Numbered from the stretch's first letter, positions 9,349-17,828 are shown. The stretch is 64,000 nt of DNA from Lewinellaceae bacterium (GCA_020636135.1 JACJYK010000002.1:198501-262500), one strand, 5' to 3'. Translations and numbers: made by a program. The notes: generated by a model from the sequence alone, not told the origin.

Positions 9349-10244
9349 TGCAGACCATGACGAAATACGCAGCATTTATTGCGATCATCGGATTTGGCCT
9401 GTTATCCTGTGGTCGTCCGATCGCACGGTTTACCTATCAGGAGACGTCCCGTCAGGCGCCGGACACCGTACATTTTGATAATCAATCGGAGAAGGCGGAG
9501 ACTTACGAATGGGATTTCGGCGACGGGAATCATTCGACAGTGGCCGACCCCGTAAACCGGTACATCCATTCCGGTAATTATGTCGTTCGGTTGACGGCTG
9601 CAAAAGGAAAGAAAAAACGCATAATGGAAAAAAGAATACAGATCAGCCCACCGGACAAATGCCTGGTTGAGATCGAGACCCGCTTTGGAAATATGCTGGT
9701 AGAACTTTATGATGAGACGCCCCAGCACCGCGATAACTTTCTCAAACTTACCGAGGAAGGATATTTTGACGGATTGTTGTTTCACCGGGTTATCGATGGT
9801 TTCATGATCCAGGGCGGAGACCCGGAATCCCGTGACGCACCATCCGGAAAAGCTCTTGGTATGGGCGGTCCTGGTTATCAGGTGCCTGCAGAGTTCAATC
9901 CCAAATACATCCACGTCAAAGGTGCACTGGCAGCCGCCAGGCAGGGTGACCAGGTAAATCCGGAGAAGAAATCCTCCGGCTCCCAGTTTTACATCGTCCA
10001 GGGCAAGCCGGTCAGCGAGAGTAATCTCCAACTCACAGAAGCACGCAATGGGATCCAATACACCCCTGAACAGAAGGAAGAATACATGACCATCGGAGGC
10101 ACACCATTCCTGGATCAGGGATATACGGTATTTGGCCAGGTCATTGACGGCCTTAATGTCATTGACTCTATCGCAACGGTACGCACCGATAGCCGCGACC
10201 GTCCGATGGAAGACGTGGCGATGAAAATTCGCGTGATCAAATGA
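9348..10244 (+). CDS. Cyclophilin lipoprotein with an N-terminal PKD domain
   Basis: This 298-residue lipoprotein (lipobox LLSC after a short hydrophobic stretch) carries a PKD-type beta-sandwich (about residues 30-100, motif YEWDFGDGNHST) followed by a cyclophilin domain (about 105-298). The isomerase core GLLFHRVIDGFMIQGGDP and SSGSQFYIVQG is nearly identical to that of the upstream gene. The PKD domain usually mediates protein or polysaccharide contacts, so the fusion may position the isomerase at the cell envelope. I start it at the ATG at 9348, which overlaps the previous stop; a second ATG at 9357 is possible. It overlaps the kinase gene by four bases (ATGA). Confidence 0.92.
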   Translation: MQTMTKYAAFIAIIGFGLLSCGRPIARFTYQETSRQAPDTVHFDNQSEKAETYEWDFGDGNHSTVADPVNRYIHSGNYVVRLTAAKGKKKRIMEKRIQISPPDKCLVEIETRFGNMLVELYDETPQHRDNFLKLTEEGYFDGLLFHRVIDGFMIQGGDPESRDAPSGKALGMGGPGYQVPAEFNPKYIHVKGALAAARQGDQVNPEKKSSGSQFYIVQGKPVSESNLQLTEARNGIQYTPEQKEEYMTIGGTPFLDQGYTVFGQVIDGLNVIDSIATVRTDSRDRPMEDVAMKIRVIK

Positions 10245-10999
10245 AACATGCTGAAATCCTGGGTATCGACATCGGAGCTACCGGCATCAAAGGTGCCCCG
10301 GTCGATATCATGAAAGGAGAGCTGACAGCTGCAAGGTATAAACTGGATACTCCGTCATCCGGCAAGCCTAAAGATGTCGCTAAAGTGGTGGCAGAGCTCG
10401 TTGATAAGTTTGGCTGGACCGGCCCGATAGGATTTGGGTTTCCGGGTGTGATCCAGCATGGGGTTGCCAAGACCTCCGCAAACCTGGATAATGACTTCAT
10501 CGGCGTTAACTTACGTGAGCTCTTTCACGAAACTCTGGGGCTCCCTACTTACGTGGCTAATGATGCTGATGTGGCGGGGATGGCAGAGATTGCTCACGGC
10601 AGGGGACGTGGCGTGATGGGCACGGTACTGATGATCACGATCGGTACAGGTCTCGGATCTGCATTGTTCCGTGATGGCGTCCTGATTCCCAATACCGAAT
10701 TTGGCCATTTGTTGTATAAAAAGAGTGTTTTTGAACACTATGCCTCCAATCGCGCCCGTAAGGAGAAGAAGATGAGCTGGCTGGAATGGGGTCGGCAATT
10801 CACCATTTATCTCAATCATCTGAATCTGTTGCTGTCTCCGGATTTATTCATACTGGGCGGGGGCATCAGTAAAAAATTCGAACAGTGGAAGACCCATATC
10901 AAGGTATCGGTACCTATCACAGATGCCTTGCTACGGAATGATGCCGGAATCATCGGGGCCGCCATGTATGCAGCCAGTAAAATTCCTGCCAGCATCTAG
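10241..10999 (+). CDS. ppgK: ROK-family sugar kinase, probable polyphosphate glucokinase
   Basis: This 252-residue cytoplasmic protein has the ASKHA nucleotide-binding motifs GIDIGATGIKG at the N-terminus, a second phosphate motif in MITIGTGLGSALF, and the ROK-type VANDADVAGMAE. The size, the lack of the ROK zinc-cysteine cluster, and the GIDIG-x-x-GIKGA-x-VD pattern match polyphosphate/ATP-dependent glucokinases, which phosphorylate glucose at the expense of polyphosphate. Phosphate-donor preference cannot be read from the sequence. It is the last gene of the tightly packed run with two cyclophilins and is followed by a hairpin terminator. The coupling to cyclophilins looks positional rather than functional. 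Confidence 0.8.
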   Translation: MKHAEILGIDIGATGIKGAPVDIMKGELTAARYKLDTPSSGKPKDVAKVVAELVDKFGWTGPIGFGFPGVIQHGVAKTSANLDNDFIGVNLRELFHETLGLPTYVANDADVAGMAEIAHGRGRGVMGTVLMITIGTGLGSALFRDGVLIPNTEFGHLLYKKSVFEHYASNRARKEKKMSWLEWGRQFTIYLNHLNLLLSPDLFILGGGISKKFEQWKTHIKVSVPITDALLRNDAGIIGAAMYAASKIPASI

Positions 11000-11061
11000 T
11001 TCCAGCGGATTTGCACGCCTGAACCTTGCCGGACAAGACCGTTACTTACCCGAACTTCAGA

Positions 11062-11108
11062 CAAAAAAAACAGGAAGCGGGATCTCCACTTCCTGTCACA
11101 AATTTTTT
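11062..11108. terminator. Bidirectional rho-independent terminator
   Basis: Perfect 8-bp arms ACAGGAAG (11070-11077) and CTTCCTGT (11089-11096) are flanked by an A-run on the left and a T-run on the right. It therefore works for both converging transcripts, the kinase from the left and the TPR gene from the right. Confidence 0.85.
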
Positions 11109-11126
11109 CTTAACAGTTGGTTCGGT

Positions 11127-12539
11127 TTATTTCTTATGTTCCTCCAGGTAGTAGCGGAACATACTGCTTACTTCCTTGTCGTGCCGTAGTTCGTCATTAA
11201 AACGAAAGACAACTTCATGGTTGGTCACATCTTCCTGTAAGGCAGATTCCAACAGATGAATACCTTCCTTGCGATCGCCTGTCAATAGATGTATGGCGCC
11301 CCGGATGTAGGTGAGGTCCGTATCCACGGTGAAGTTTTCTGCTTTATTCAGGGTCTTCATGGCGTTCTCCAGTTGATTGGTGTGTACCAGGAAATCCAGG
11401 TATTCAACCCAATTGGAGGTATCCTCGGGCGTGATGCGAATGGCTTCCTTGAAGTGCTTGGAAGCTTTTCTCAGGTTACCGGTTTTCCAGTAGCAGAAGG
11501 CCAGTTGCACCTGGTATTCTTCCCGGCTGTCTTCGATATCCGTAGCCCGGGACAGTGCATTCAGTGCATAATGCCACTTTTCTTCATTGATAAAACACAA
11601 TCCAAGAAAGTAGAAGATCTCGTCATTGAAAGGATCCATTTTGGCGGCCTTCATGAGGATCTTCTTGGCTTTATGATACTGTTTCAGATGGATATGACAT
11701 TCACTGAGTTGTACCAGGGTTTCTACCTCTACGCCAAATTTGCTGATGATCTCGTGAAAGAGCGAGATGGCTTTGTGGTACTCCTGGATCTGAATGTACA
11801 GTTCCACACAGTCGCGGTAAGCTATTTCAAAACGGTCATCGATCAGGAAAGCATATTCCAATGCATTGATCGCCTCCGGATATTCACCCAGGCAGGTGTA
11901 GGCATGACCCAGATTATACCAGGCGTGCTGGGAATAGGGATCGATGTCGATCAACTGCCGGTGAAAAACAAGACTTTCTTCGTAGCGCTTGGACAGCTCT
12001 ACACTGACCCACATTTTTTCCAACGCCTCGATATTCCTTGGGTCCTGAGCTAAGGCTTCTTTCAAAGTGAAGAACATGAAGTCAAAATCTTTCATGTGCT
12101 CATAAACATACGCTTCACAGATCAGCAAACGGGTGTGTTGCGGACTGTCAGCGATCACTTTGTAGTCTTGCAGTTGTTGTAACGCGTCTTCGTACTGTTC
12201 CTGTTCACACAGGATCAGGGAGCGAAGAATGACAATTTCAATTTCTGTAGGTGCCAATGATTCGGCTTTCCTCAGGATTTGGTTAGCTTCCTCGAGGTCT
12301 CCCATCCTTAACAACAACCGTCCTTTTGCCAGGTAAAACTCTACTTGATATTTGTGCTTTCCTATGGCGATCTCAACCACTTCCATGGCTTTCTCCCATT
12401 GCTCATCCTGCTCGTAATAGCTGATGATATCAAGTATACGTTCTTCACCCAGAAACCTTATCTCTCCACGGGGATCATTGGACTCGAACTGGTGGACCAA
12501 TTCGATGATGGCTTCGTTGAGTTTAGTTCGTTGTTCCAT
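11127..12539 (-). CDS. Tetratricopeptide-repeat protein
   Basis: This 470-residue soluble protein is built almost wholly of TPR helical pairs. Recognisable repeat cores include AWYNLGHAYTCLGEYPEAIN and IFYFLGLCFINEEKWHYALN. It has no signal peptide and no enzymatic domain. The start at 12539 (MEQRTKLNEA) is preferred to an in-frame upstream codon at 12584 because the extra residues look like translated leader. TPR arrays act as protein-binding scaffolds; the partner is unknown. It is transcribed alone, with a terminator downstream and a 287-base AT-rich region upstream that probably holds its promoter. Similar large cytoplasmic TPR proteins are common in Bacteroidota. Confidence 0.88.
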   Translation of the reverse strand: MEQRTKLNEAIIELVHQFESNDPRGEIRFLGEERILDIISYYEQDEQWEKAMEVVEIAIGKHKYQVEFYLAKGRLLLRMGDLEEANQILRKAESLAPTEIEIVILRSLILCEQEQYEDALQQLQDYKVIADSPQHTRLLICEAYVYEHMKDFDFMFFTLKEALAQDPRNIEALEKMWVSVELSKRYEESLVFHRQLIDIDPYSQHAWYNLGHAYTCLGEYPEAINALEYAFLIDDRFEIAYRDCVELYIQIQEYHKAISLFHEIISKFGVEVETLVQLSECHIHLKQYHKAKKILMKAAKMDPFNDEIFYFLGLCFINEEKWHYALNALSRATDIEDSREEYQVQLAFCYWKTGNLRKASKHFKEAIRITPEDTSNWVEYLDFLVHTNQLENAMKTLNKAENFTVDTDLTYIRGAIHLLTGDRKEGIHLLESALQEDVTNHEVVFRFNDELRHDKEVSSMFRYYLEEHKK

Positions 12540-12826
12540 TACTGCTTTAGGGATTATAAATATAAAGCGAGGGTAAATATACACAATAACATTTCAAAAA
12601 GAGTACGCGTCCGGCGATGTTTTTGTCAGCTAAAAAAGGTATTATCACTTTTTCTAATCTCAATTAATAGCTTGACATATAAATAGATATACATTTAATT
12701 TATTTGATTTGTAATACTTACCATTTCTAATTCACTCTACCCCACAGCATAACACATGTACTTATTTTCCTAATTGAAATCAGTTCAGGAGTGTTAAAGT
12801 CTAAATTAACACGTAATTGGCAGAAT
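12540..12826. other. AT-rich intergenic region upstream of the TPR gene
   Basis: These 287 bases lie between the TPR start and the EamA stop, both on the minus strand. They are markedly AT-rich and hold no convincing ORF. I found no exact TAnnTTTG element on the minus strand, so the TPR promoter is not pinned down. No hairpin terminator for the EamA gene is evident here. Confidence 0.5.
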
Positions 12827-13723
12827 TTAACTTTTTTCAGGTATTCTCAGGATGCTTACCAGGAATACACCGGCGAAAATGAGGGCTCCGGCTACTAATT
12901 TATAACCGGTAAGTTTTTCGATACCCAGTCCGGTGGCCAGAATAGCGGCTATAAATGGCTGCAGGTAGATGTATATTCCAACCGTGGAGGAAGGCACAAA
13001 TTTTAACGCATAGCCATTAAGCAGGTAGGCTAGATAGGTGGTACCCAACAGAACGTAGGCTATCCCCAGCCAGGCGTCCACCGGGATTGAAGCCCAATCC
13101 GTTTCCGGAAGGTATGCCATGCCGAATGGGATGACCCAGATGAGGCCCAGGGTAAACACCCATTTGATAACTGTCACGGCCGGGTACCGGTGCATCATTT
13201 CTTTGACCAGTACCAGATAGATGCCGTAACTGGTGGCATTGATCAGGATCAGCAGGTCTCCCCAGGATTCGAAGCGGATATTCCAGCTGCCACGGGTGAT
13301 CAGGAGGATGGCGCCGGCAGCGCCGATCACCATACCGGCTATTTTCAAAGGGGTCAGATGCTCCCGCCGCATAAGGACAGATGTTAGCAGAACAATAATG
13401 GGTGAGGAGGTCATGACGATGCTGGCATTGATCGGAGTGGTCGCTTTGAGTCCGGCAAAAAAACAAAGTTGATTGATACCAACTCCAAAAAGGGAAACGA
13501 GCAGCAGATAGGGTATCCGGTGTCTCGGCATGCGTTGTGGCACCCACATCAGATCCGTTATCCAGAAGAGAAGTGCGGCAAAAGCAACCCGCAGGAGAAT
13601 GAAAACGAACGGATGCAGGAACTCGCGGGTCATCACATCCCTGGCGACGATAAAATTACCTCCGTAAATGATCGCTACCGCGATGAGAGCCAGATGAGCC
13701 TTAAAATGCGTCTGTTGGTTCAT
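12827..13723 (-). CDS. EamA/DMT-family transporter
   Basis: This 298-residue membrane protein has ten predicted helices arranged as two EamA repeats of five. The first begins HLALIAVAIIYGGNFIVARD and the second begins near NATSYGIYLVLVKEM. The conserved proline/glycine pattern at the end of each repeat (TPINASIVMTSSPIIVLL and VPSSTVGIYIYLQPFIAAIL) is typical of drug/metabolite exporters of the RhaT/EamA group. It likely exports a small metabolite or amino acid; the substrate is unknown. A good promoter lies just upstream, with the -7 element only 9-16 bases from the ATG, so its mRNA may be leaderless. It is a single-gene unit. Confidence 0.9.
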   Translation of the reverse strand: MNQQTHFKAHLALIAVAIIYGGNFIVARDVMTREFLHPFVFILLRVAFAALLFWITDLMWVPQRMPRHRIPYLLLVSLFGVGINQLCFFAGLKATTPINASIVMTSSPIIVLLTSVLMRREHLTPLKIAGMVIGAAGAILLITRGSWNIRFESWGDLLILINATSYGIYLVLVKEMMHRYPAVTVIKWVFTLGLIWVIPFGMAYLPETDWASIPVDAWLGIAYVLLGTTYLAYLLNGYALKFVPSSTVGIYIYLQPFIAAILATGLGIEKLTGYKLVAGALIFAGVFLVSILRIPEKS

Positions 13724-13731
13724 ACTGGCCG

Positions 13732-13763
13732 CAAAGGTACTACGGGAAAAAAATGGGAACCAA
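13732..13763 (-). promoter_or_regulatory. Bacteroidota-type promoter for the EamA gene
   Basis: On the minus strand TTG (13761-13763) is followed after 21 bases by TACCTTTG (13732-13739), an exact -7 match. The expected start of transcription falls within a few bases of the ATG at 13723. The -33 element lies directly against the U-tract of the preceding terminator. Confidence 0.6.
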
Positions 13764-13764
13764 T

Positions 13765-13793
13765 AAAAAAGGCCGTCCAGAAAAGGGACGGCC
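13765..13793 (-). terminator. Rho-independent terminator of the ECF sigma cassette
   Basis: Perfect 8-bp arms (13771-13778, GGCCGTCC, and 13786-13793) with a 7-base loop are followed on the minus strand by a run of six T. It ends the transcript that carries the sigma, anti-sigma and sensor genes. Confidence 0.9.
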
Positions 13794-13828
13794 TCCTACT
13801 AAACCTTCAAATAGGACAAATTCTAAAT

Positions 13829-14251
13829 TCAATCGTTGCGGTTCCGCACAGCCTGGAGCAGCTTGGCATTAAAGTCCCGTTCGACCACAAATACCATCGC
13901 TGCTTTTCGAGCAGGAATACTCTTTTTCAGGTCTGCATAGAGTTTGCGCTTCAATTCCAGCTCCTTGGCGTCATTGTCAAACCATTCTTCGATCATCTGC
14001 TCAGCTTCGGTGTCAGAGATTAACGCCAGATCCTGTTTTCGGACCGGCATACGCAATTGACGGGTGGCGTCGCGGTACCGGTTGTATATCGGCCAGAAGA
14101 CTTGAGATTCCTCGGGGGTGAGTTGCAACTTCTCCGTAAAAAAAGCAATACGGTAAGAGTCGATTCGATCCCCCGCCGCAGCCTTCTGTGCTGCCAGTAT
14201 TGTAGTCATCAGCATCATGGAACCCAGAAAGATCCATCTTAATTGTTTCAT
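13829..14251 (-). CDS. Periplasmic helical protein of the ECF-sensor (Spy/CpxP-like) type
   Basis: This 140-residue exported protein has a signal peptide with hydrophobic core WIFLGSMMLMTTILA and a mature part of alpha helices rich in charged residues. It contains FFTEKLQLTPEESQVFWPIY, the pattern found in Bacteroidota proteins named sensor of ECF-type sigma factor and distantly in Spy/CpxP. I start it at 14251, since the upstream in-frame Met would overlap the previous gene and precede the signal peptide. It is the last gene of the sigma/anti-sigma cassette, 13 bases after the anti-sigma gene. It probably senses misfolded envelope protein or zinc and informs the anti-sigma factor; this is inferred from gene order. 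Confidence 0.78.
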   Translation of the reverse strand: MKQLRWIFLGSMMLMTTILAAQKAAAGDRIDSYRIAFFTEKLQLTPEESQVFWPIYNRYRDATRQLRMPVRKQDLALISDTEAEQMIEEWFDNDAKELELKRKLYADLKKSIPARKAAMVFVVERDFNAKLLQAVRNRND

Positions 14252-14264
14252 ATCAGAAGTAGTT

Positions 14265-14747
14265 TTAGAGAATATCTTCAATATTTATCGCTTCGTTTTC
14301 CAGATAATTCCGGATATCATCCACAGGTATATCCGGTGTATTCAGTTCCTGTACATCATCATTATCCAGCACCTGAGCAAAGTCCTCTTCATCCAGGGCG
14401 CCGATTTCCTGTTCCAGATAATGGAGGATGATGTCCGGTGGTGGCACCTCCGCGGCTAATGGGTTAACAGGTGTATTGGATGGGCGCAGCGACCACCAGG
14501 CGGCACCGGTCACCAGGATGACTGCGGCGGCGATTTGCACCCATCTTCTACGAACAAGGTGAAGGATACGTGTTGAATGCTTTGGACCGGATGCTGAAGC
14601 CACGCGCTGCAGGATATCCTGTTCCAGACCTGAGAAATAACCGGCCGGCACCTCCGGGTGCTGATCAGCCTGCCTCTTTTTCAGATCGGCCAGCAGTGGG
14701 CTAATCTGTTCCAGTTCCTTAATGATGTCGGATTTATACTTTGTCAT
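14265..14747 (-). CDS. Single-pass membrane protein, probable anti-sigma factor
   Basis: This 160-residue protein has an N-terminal cytoplasmic helical part of about 80 residues. It contains PEVPAGYFSGLEQDIL, a motif common to Bacteroidota anti-sigma-like proteins. One membrane helix follows (about residues 91-107, VQIAAAVILVTGAAWW), then a short acidic periplasmic tail. It lies two bases after the sigma factor and before the periplasmic sensor protein. The order sigma, membrane protein, periplasmic helical protein matches the standard ECF control unit, so sequestration of the sigma factor is the likely role. No zinc-binding HxxxCxxC motif is visible, so it is not a ZAS-type anti-sigma factor. 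Confidence 0.75.
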   Translation of the reverse strand: MTKYKSDIIKELEQISPLLADLKKRQADQHPEVPAGYFSGLEQDILQRVASASGPKHSTRILHLVRRRWVQIAAAVILVTGAAWWSLRPSNTPVNPLAAEVPPPDIILHYLEQEIGALDEEDFAQVLDNDDVQELNTPDIPVDDIRNYLENEAINIEDIL

Positions 14748-14749
14748 GG

Positions 14750-15295
14750 CTACAGGCTCGCTTGTTTGATAAAGGATTCAATCTTTTTCACGGCGTGATG
14801 ATAAGATGCCTTCAGGGCTCCCTCGGAAGTGCCTAATGTAGTGGCCATTTCCTGATAAGGCATTTCATCGTAATACCGCATACAGAAAACCATTTTTTGC
14901 TTCTCCGGCAAGGTGTCGATGGCAGCCTTCAACTGCCGGTCGATGGACTCGCCGTCGTAATATGTGCCGTGAGTGGCCATCTGGGCGACCCCGACCGCTG
15001 CATCTACATCCAATGTTGGCTGTTTACGCTTTTGAAAAGTCAGCGCCTCGTTTGTTGCTATCCGGTACATCCAGGTATACAGCGAACTTTTACCTTCAAA
15101 CTGATGTATAGCGCGGTAAACTTTCATAAACGTATTCTGTGTCACATCATTGGCATCGTCGTGATCAGGAACGATCCGCCGTATCTGGTAATAGATCCGC
15201 TCCTGATATTTCTGGACCAGTCCCCGGAACCCTCGTTCGATTTGCCCGTCATGGCAGATCATTGTAATAATTTGGTCGTCACTCAGGGTCGTCAA
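14750..15295 (-). CDS. ECF-type RNA polymerase sigma factor
   Basis: This 181-residue cytoplasmic protein has sigma region 2 (about residues 20-90, with DVTQNTFMKVYRAIHQF and SSLYTWMYRIATNEAL) and region 4 (about 120-175, with LPEKQKMVFCMRYYDEMPYQEMA). It would direct RNA polymerase to envelope-stress genes and probably its own operon. The frame opens with TTG at 15295 (MTTLSDDQ); an ATG at 15262 is the alternative and would leave only about ten residues before region 2. It is the first gene of the three-gene cassette ending at the terminator near 13.78 kb. No promoter resembling its own target could be identified. Confidence 0.9.
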   Translation of the reverse strand: MTTLSDDQIITMICHDGQIERGFRGLVQKYQERIYYQIRRIVPDHDDANDVTQNTFMKVYRAIHQFEGKSSLYTWMYRIATNEALTFQKRKQPTLDVDAAVGVAQMATHGTYYDGESIDRQLKAAIDTLPEKQKMVFCMRYYDEMPYQEMATTLGTSEGALKASYHHAVKKIESFIKQASL

Positions 15296-15370
15296 CAGAT
15301 CCTTATTTTAGGGTTAGACATACTTTGCAATGGAAGGTTTAATGGCACGATGTAGTTTTAATTAAAAAGT

Positions 15371-16318
15371 TTATCCTGGCTGTACGAAGGCATCGATGCG
15401 GTCAATATTCAGGATGGTTCCCTCGGAAGTCGGCTCGTACATCAATTCAAACTGGGCACCCCAGACCAGCTCATCGGCCGTGTAGGAATAATTGGAATGA
15501 ACTTCCTGGGCATACGTTTCATCGAATGCACGCGTGGTGATCATGATCTCGGCATGACTGGCTATCAATTGTTCCCTGGACTTTGCGAATAAGGGGCTGT
15601 TTTCATCAATGTAATGCACCAGCGTCCAATTTGCCGGAAACATGATCACCCGGTCCCGGACAAGGTCCAGTGCTGCAAATCGCCTTTTGGCTTGTTCACC
15701 TGCTTCCTGGGCAATCCAGGAAATGATCATGTTCGCTTCCACATTAAATAATTTATTACGGCGCAGATTGACCATGCGGAATAACAGCCGGGGCACTTCC
15801 TCCTCGTAGTTGACCAGCATATTCCGGCTAAAGCGTATCCGTGTCTGTGGTCTTGAAAACCGGACAAACGACAGACCGGTGAAGATGGAGAAGCTGAACA
15901 GACCGAGAAATCCGGACAAGGCTGCCAGCCAGTTGGCTCCGATGCCTTCCGGGCTCAGCACACCATATCCAACTGTCGTAAAGGTCTGTATACTGAAAAA
16001 GAATGCCTGACGAAGATTGTTCATGAACGTCCCGGGATGCGTACCCTGGATCTGATCGATCCCGATCCATAGAAAGGCCAGAGCAAGTACCAGATTGATA
16101 AAAACGAACATGGTAAAAGCCAGGATAAGAAATCTACCCCACTTCATGTGAACAAGCCAGTGGTATACATCACGGGTCTTTTTACCCTTACGCCGGATGT
16201 TGAATGAGCCATCCTTATTGATCAGCCGGTGTTTGTCTCCGGTTACCTTGCTGCTGAAACCAAAGTCATCCCGGTTTTCAGAGCGGACTAAAATGGATCT
16301 TTTCATCCTGATGGACAT
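15371..16318 (-). CDS. Inward-rectifier (Kir-type) potassium channel
   Basis: This 315-residue protein has a cytoplasmic N-terminus with an amphipathic slide-helix region, a first membrane helix (about 62-87), a pore helix, and the potassium selectivity filter T115-VGYG. A second helix (about 130-150) and a large C-terminal beta-rich cytoplasmic domain follow, with signature segments such as NYEEEVPRLLFRMVNLR. This is the KirBac architecture: a tetrameric inner-membrane potassium channel gated by its cytoplasmic domain. Two possible starts exist (16318 or 16306). It is a single gene transcribed away from the acyltransferase gene. Assignment is firm. Confidence 0.93.
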   Translation of the reverse strand: MSIRMKRSILVRSENRDDFGFSSKVTGDKHRLINKDGSFNIRRKGKKTRDVYHWLVHMKWGRFLILAFTMFVFINLVLALAFLWIGIDQIQGTHPGTFMNNLRQAFFFSIQTFTTVGYGVLSPEGIGANWLAALSGFLGLFSFSIFTGLSFVRFSRPQTRIRFSRNMLVNYEEEVPRLLFRMVNLRRNKLFNVEANMIISWIAQEAGEQAKRRFAALDLVRDRVIMFPANWTLVHYIDENSPLFAKSREQLIASHAEIMITTRAFDETYAQEVHSNYSYTADELVWGAQFELMYEPTSEGTILNIDRIDAFVQPG

Positions 16319-16469
16319 GTGATTGCGTTTAGATGGATCAATTCAATTTGCTTGTAGGTTAGGGTTGTTCGGATTGGTGTGTCAATTCAAGAGTTATTCG
16401 GAATTCATGCAACTGTTCTAATGCAAGATTTGGGTTAAATTAGCCAAACTTTAAAGCACGGACAAGATC

Positions 16470-17015
16470 ATGTTTCAGAAGTTAAGCGGGGTGATTTTAA
16501 AATGGTGGGGATGGAAGTCATCGGGGTACGATACACGTGCATTAAAAAAAGTTATTTATGCGGTAGCTCCGCACACATCCTATAAAGACTTCTTTCTAGG
16601 CGTGCTGGTACGCTCCGAGCGTGGCATCCGGTCCAATTTTATCGGCAAGGACAGCTTGTTCAAACCGCCGTTTGGGTTCATTTTCTACTGGCTGGGAGGC
16701 CACCCGGTCGATCGTAGTCAGCACAACAATATGGTACAGGCGATCATAGATGTATTCAATAAAAACGACCATTTTTCACTCGCTGTGGCACCGGAAGGAA
16801 CCCGTGAGCAGGTCGATAAATTTAAGACCGGATTCTATTATATTGCCAGAGGAGCCGGAGTACCCATCGTGATGGTGCGCATAGATGCGATCCGGAAAGA
16901 AATGCAATTTTCCGAGCCTTTCTGGCCCGGTGATAATGCAGAAAAAGATTTAGCGTTCATATACAATCATTTTAAAGGTATTAAAGGTTTTGTGCCTGAA
17001 AAGAGCATCCTATGA
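16470..17015 (+). CDS. PlsC-like acyltransferase
   Basis: This 181-residue protein has the glycerolipid acyltransferase blocks. There is HTSYKDF (an H-x4-D catalytic motif at about residues 35-41), a glycine-aromatic middle block with WLGGHPVDRS, and APEGTREQ near residue 113. It probably transfers an acyl chain to the sn-2 position of lysophosphatidate or a related lipid at the inner membrane. It is shorter than canonical 1-acyl-G3P acyltransferases (about 240 residues) because the N-terminal membrane anchor is missing, so a specialised lipid such as an ornithine or sulfonolipid is possible. It overlaps the next gene by four bases (ATGA), implying translational coupling to a T9SS cargo with no obvious functional link. 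Confidence 0.85.
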   Translation: MFQKLSGVILKWWGWKSSGYDTRALKKVIYAVAPHTSYKDFFLGVLVRSERGIRSNFIGKDSLFKPPFGFIFYWLGGHPVDRSQHNNMVQAIIDVFNKNDHFSLAVAPEGTREQVDKFKTGFYYIARGAGVPIVMVRIDAIRKEMQFSEPFWPGDNAEKDLAFIYNHFKGIKGFVPEKSIL

Positions 17016-17824
17016 GTTTTACACCCAAACGCTGGCAAGGGGCAGCTTTTTTGATCCTGCTGGTATTACTTTACCTGGGCAATTCACAAGGCCGTGCATT
17101 CGACGCCAATTCCGGTAATACGGGCGCACCAGGGGAAACGGCAACCTGCCAGACCTGTCACAACAGCAGTGCCCTGCAGGTCACACTGTCCATCGCAGTT
17201 ACCGATACGTTCGGAAATATCAGAACAACCTATCGCCCGGATAGTACCTACCGGATTACGGTGGAGATCGAGCGTAAGCTGGGCGTACCGGTAGCCTATG
17301 GTTTTCAGATGGTAAGCATCATCGACACTTCACTGACCGATGCCGGTGCCTGGATCCATCCGGCGGACAATGTACGGATCGCTTCTTCTACCCGGACCAT
17401 GCACACCTATGCCGAGCACAAAGGTCTCAGCGCCAGCAGCATTTTCGTGACCGATTGGACCGCGCCTTCCGCCGGGACCGGCGGGGTGACTTTTTATACC
17501 GCAGGGGTCGGTGCCAATCTGAGCGGTAGTGATTCCGGGGACGGCGCAGCATCCAGCCATCTCAGCATCAGCGAGGATGCCACTTCGGCCATCCGTTCTG
17601 TGACTGAAGCGAACCTCCAATTTTATCCCAACCCGGTACAGCGATATTTGTACACCAAAGGCCCCACAGCAGGAGCATTCCTGCTCTATGATCAATCCGG
17701 CCGCGTGCTTCGCAGGGGCATTTGGAACAATCCCCTCGATCTGGGTGAAATTCCTTCGGGGGTATACTGGATCCGGATATCCATGCACGGTGCGCTGGCA
17801 ACTCAAAAGATCCTCAAACTCTAA
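17012..17824 (+). CDS. T9SS cargo with choice-of-anchor-V-like domain and CxxCH motif
   Basis: This 270-residue exported protein has a signal peptide (about residues 10-28), then GNTGAPGETATCQTCHNSS, in which CQTCH is a heme c-type CxxCH motif. A beta-sandwich of about 150 residues follows, resembling reeler/choice-of-anchor-V domains. The C-terminal T9SS sorting domain starts at FYPNPVQRYL and ends with ATQKILKL. Proteins with this first motif are frequent in marine Bacteroidota, and the CxxCH may bind heme or simply form a disulfide. It would be moved across the outer membrane by T9SS. The function is unknown. It is sandwiched between plsC-like and ligA genes with minimal spacing. Confidence 0.82.
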   Translation: MSFTPKRWQGAAFLILLVLLYLGNSQGRAFDANSGNTGAPGETATCQTCHNSSALQVTLSIAVTDTFGNIRTTYRPDSTYRITVEIERKLGVPVAYGFQMVSIIDTSLTDAGAWIHPADNVRIASSTRTMHTYAEHKGLSASSIFVTDWTAPSAGTGGVTFYTAGVGANLSGSDSGDGAASSHLSISEDATSAIRSVTEANLQFYPNPVQRYLYTKGPTAGAFLLYDQSGRVLRRGIWNNPLDLGEIPSGVYWIRISMHGALATQKILKL

Positions 17825-17828
17825 AAGC

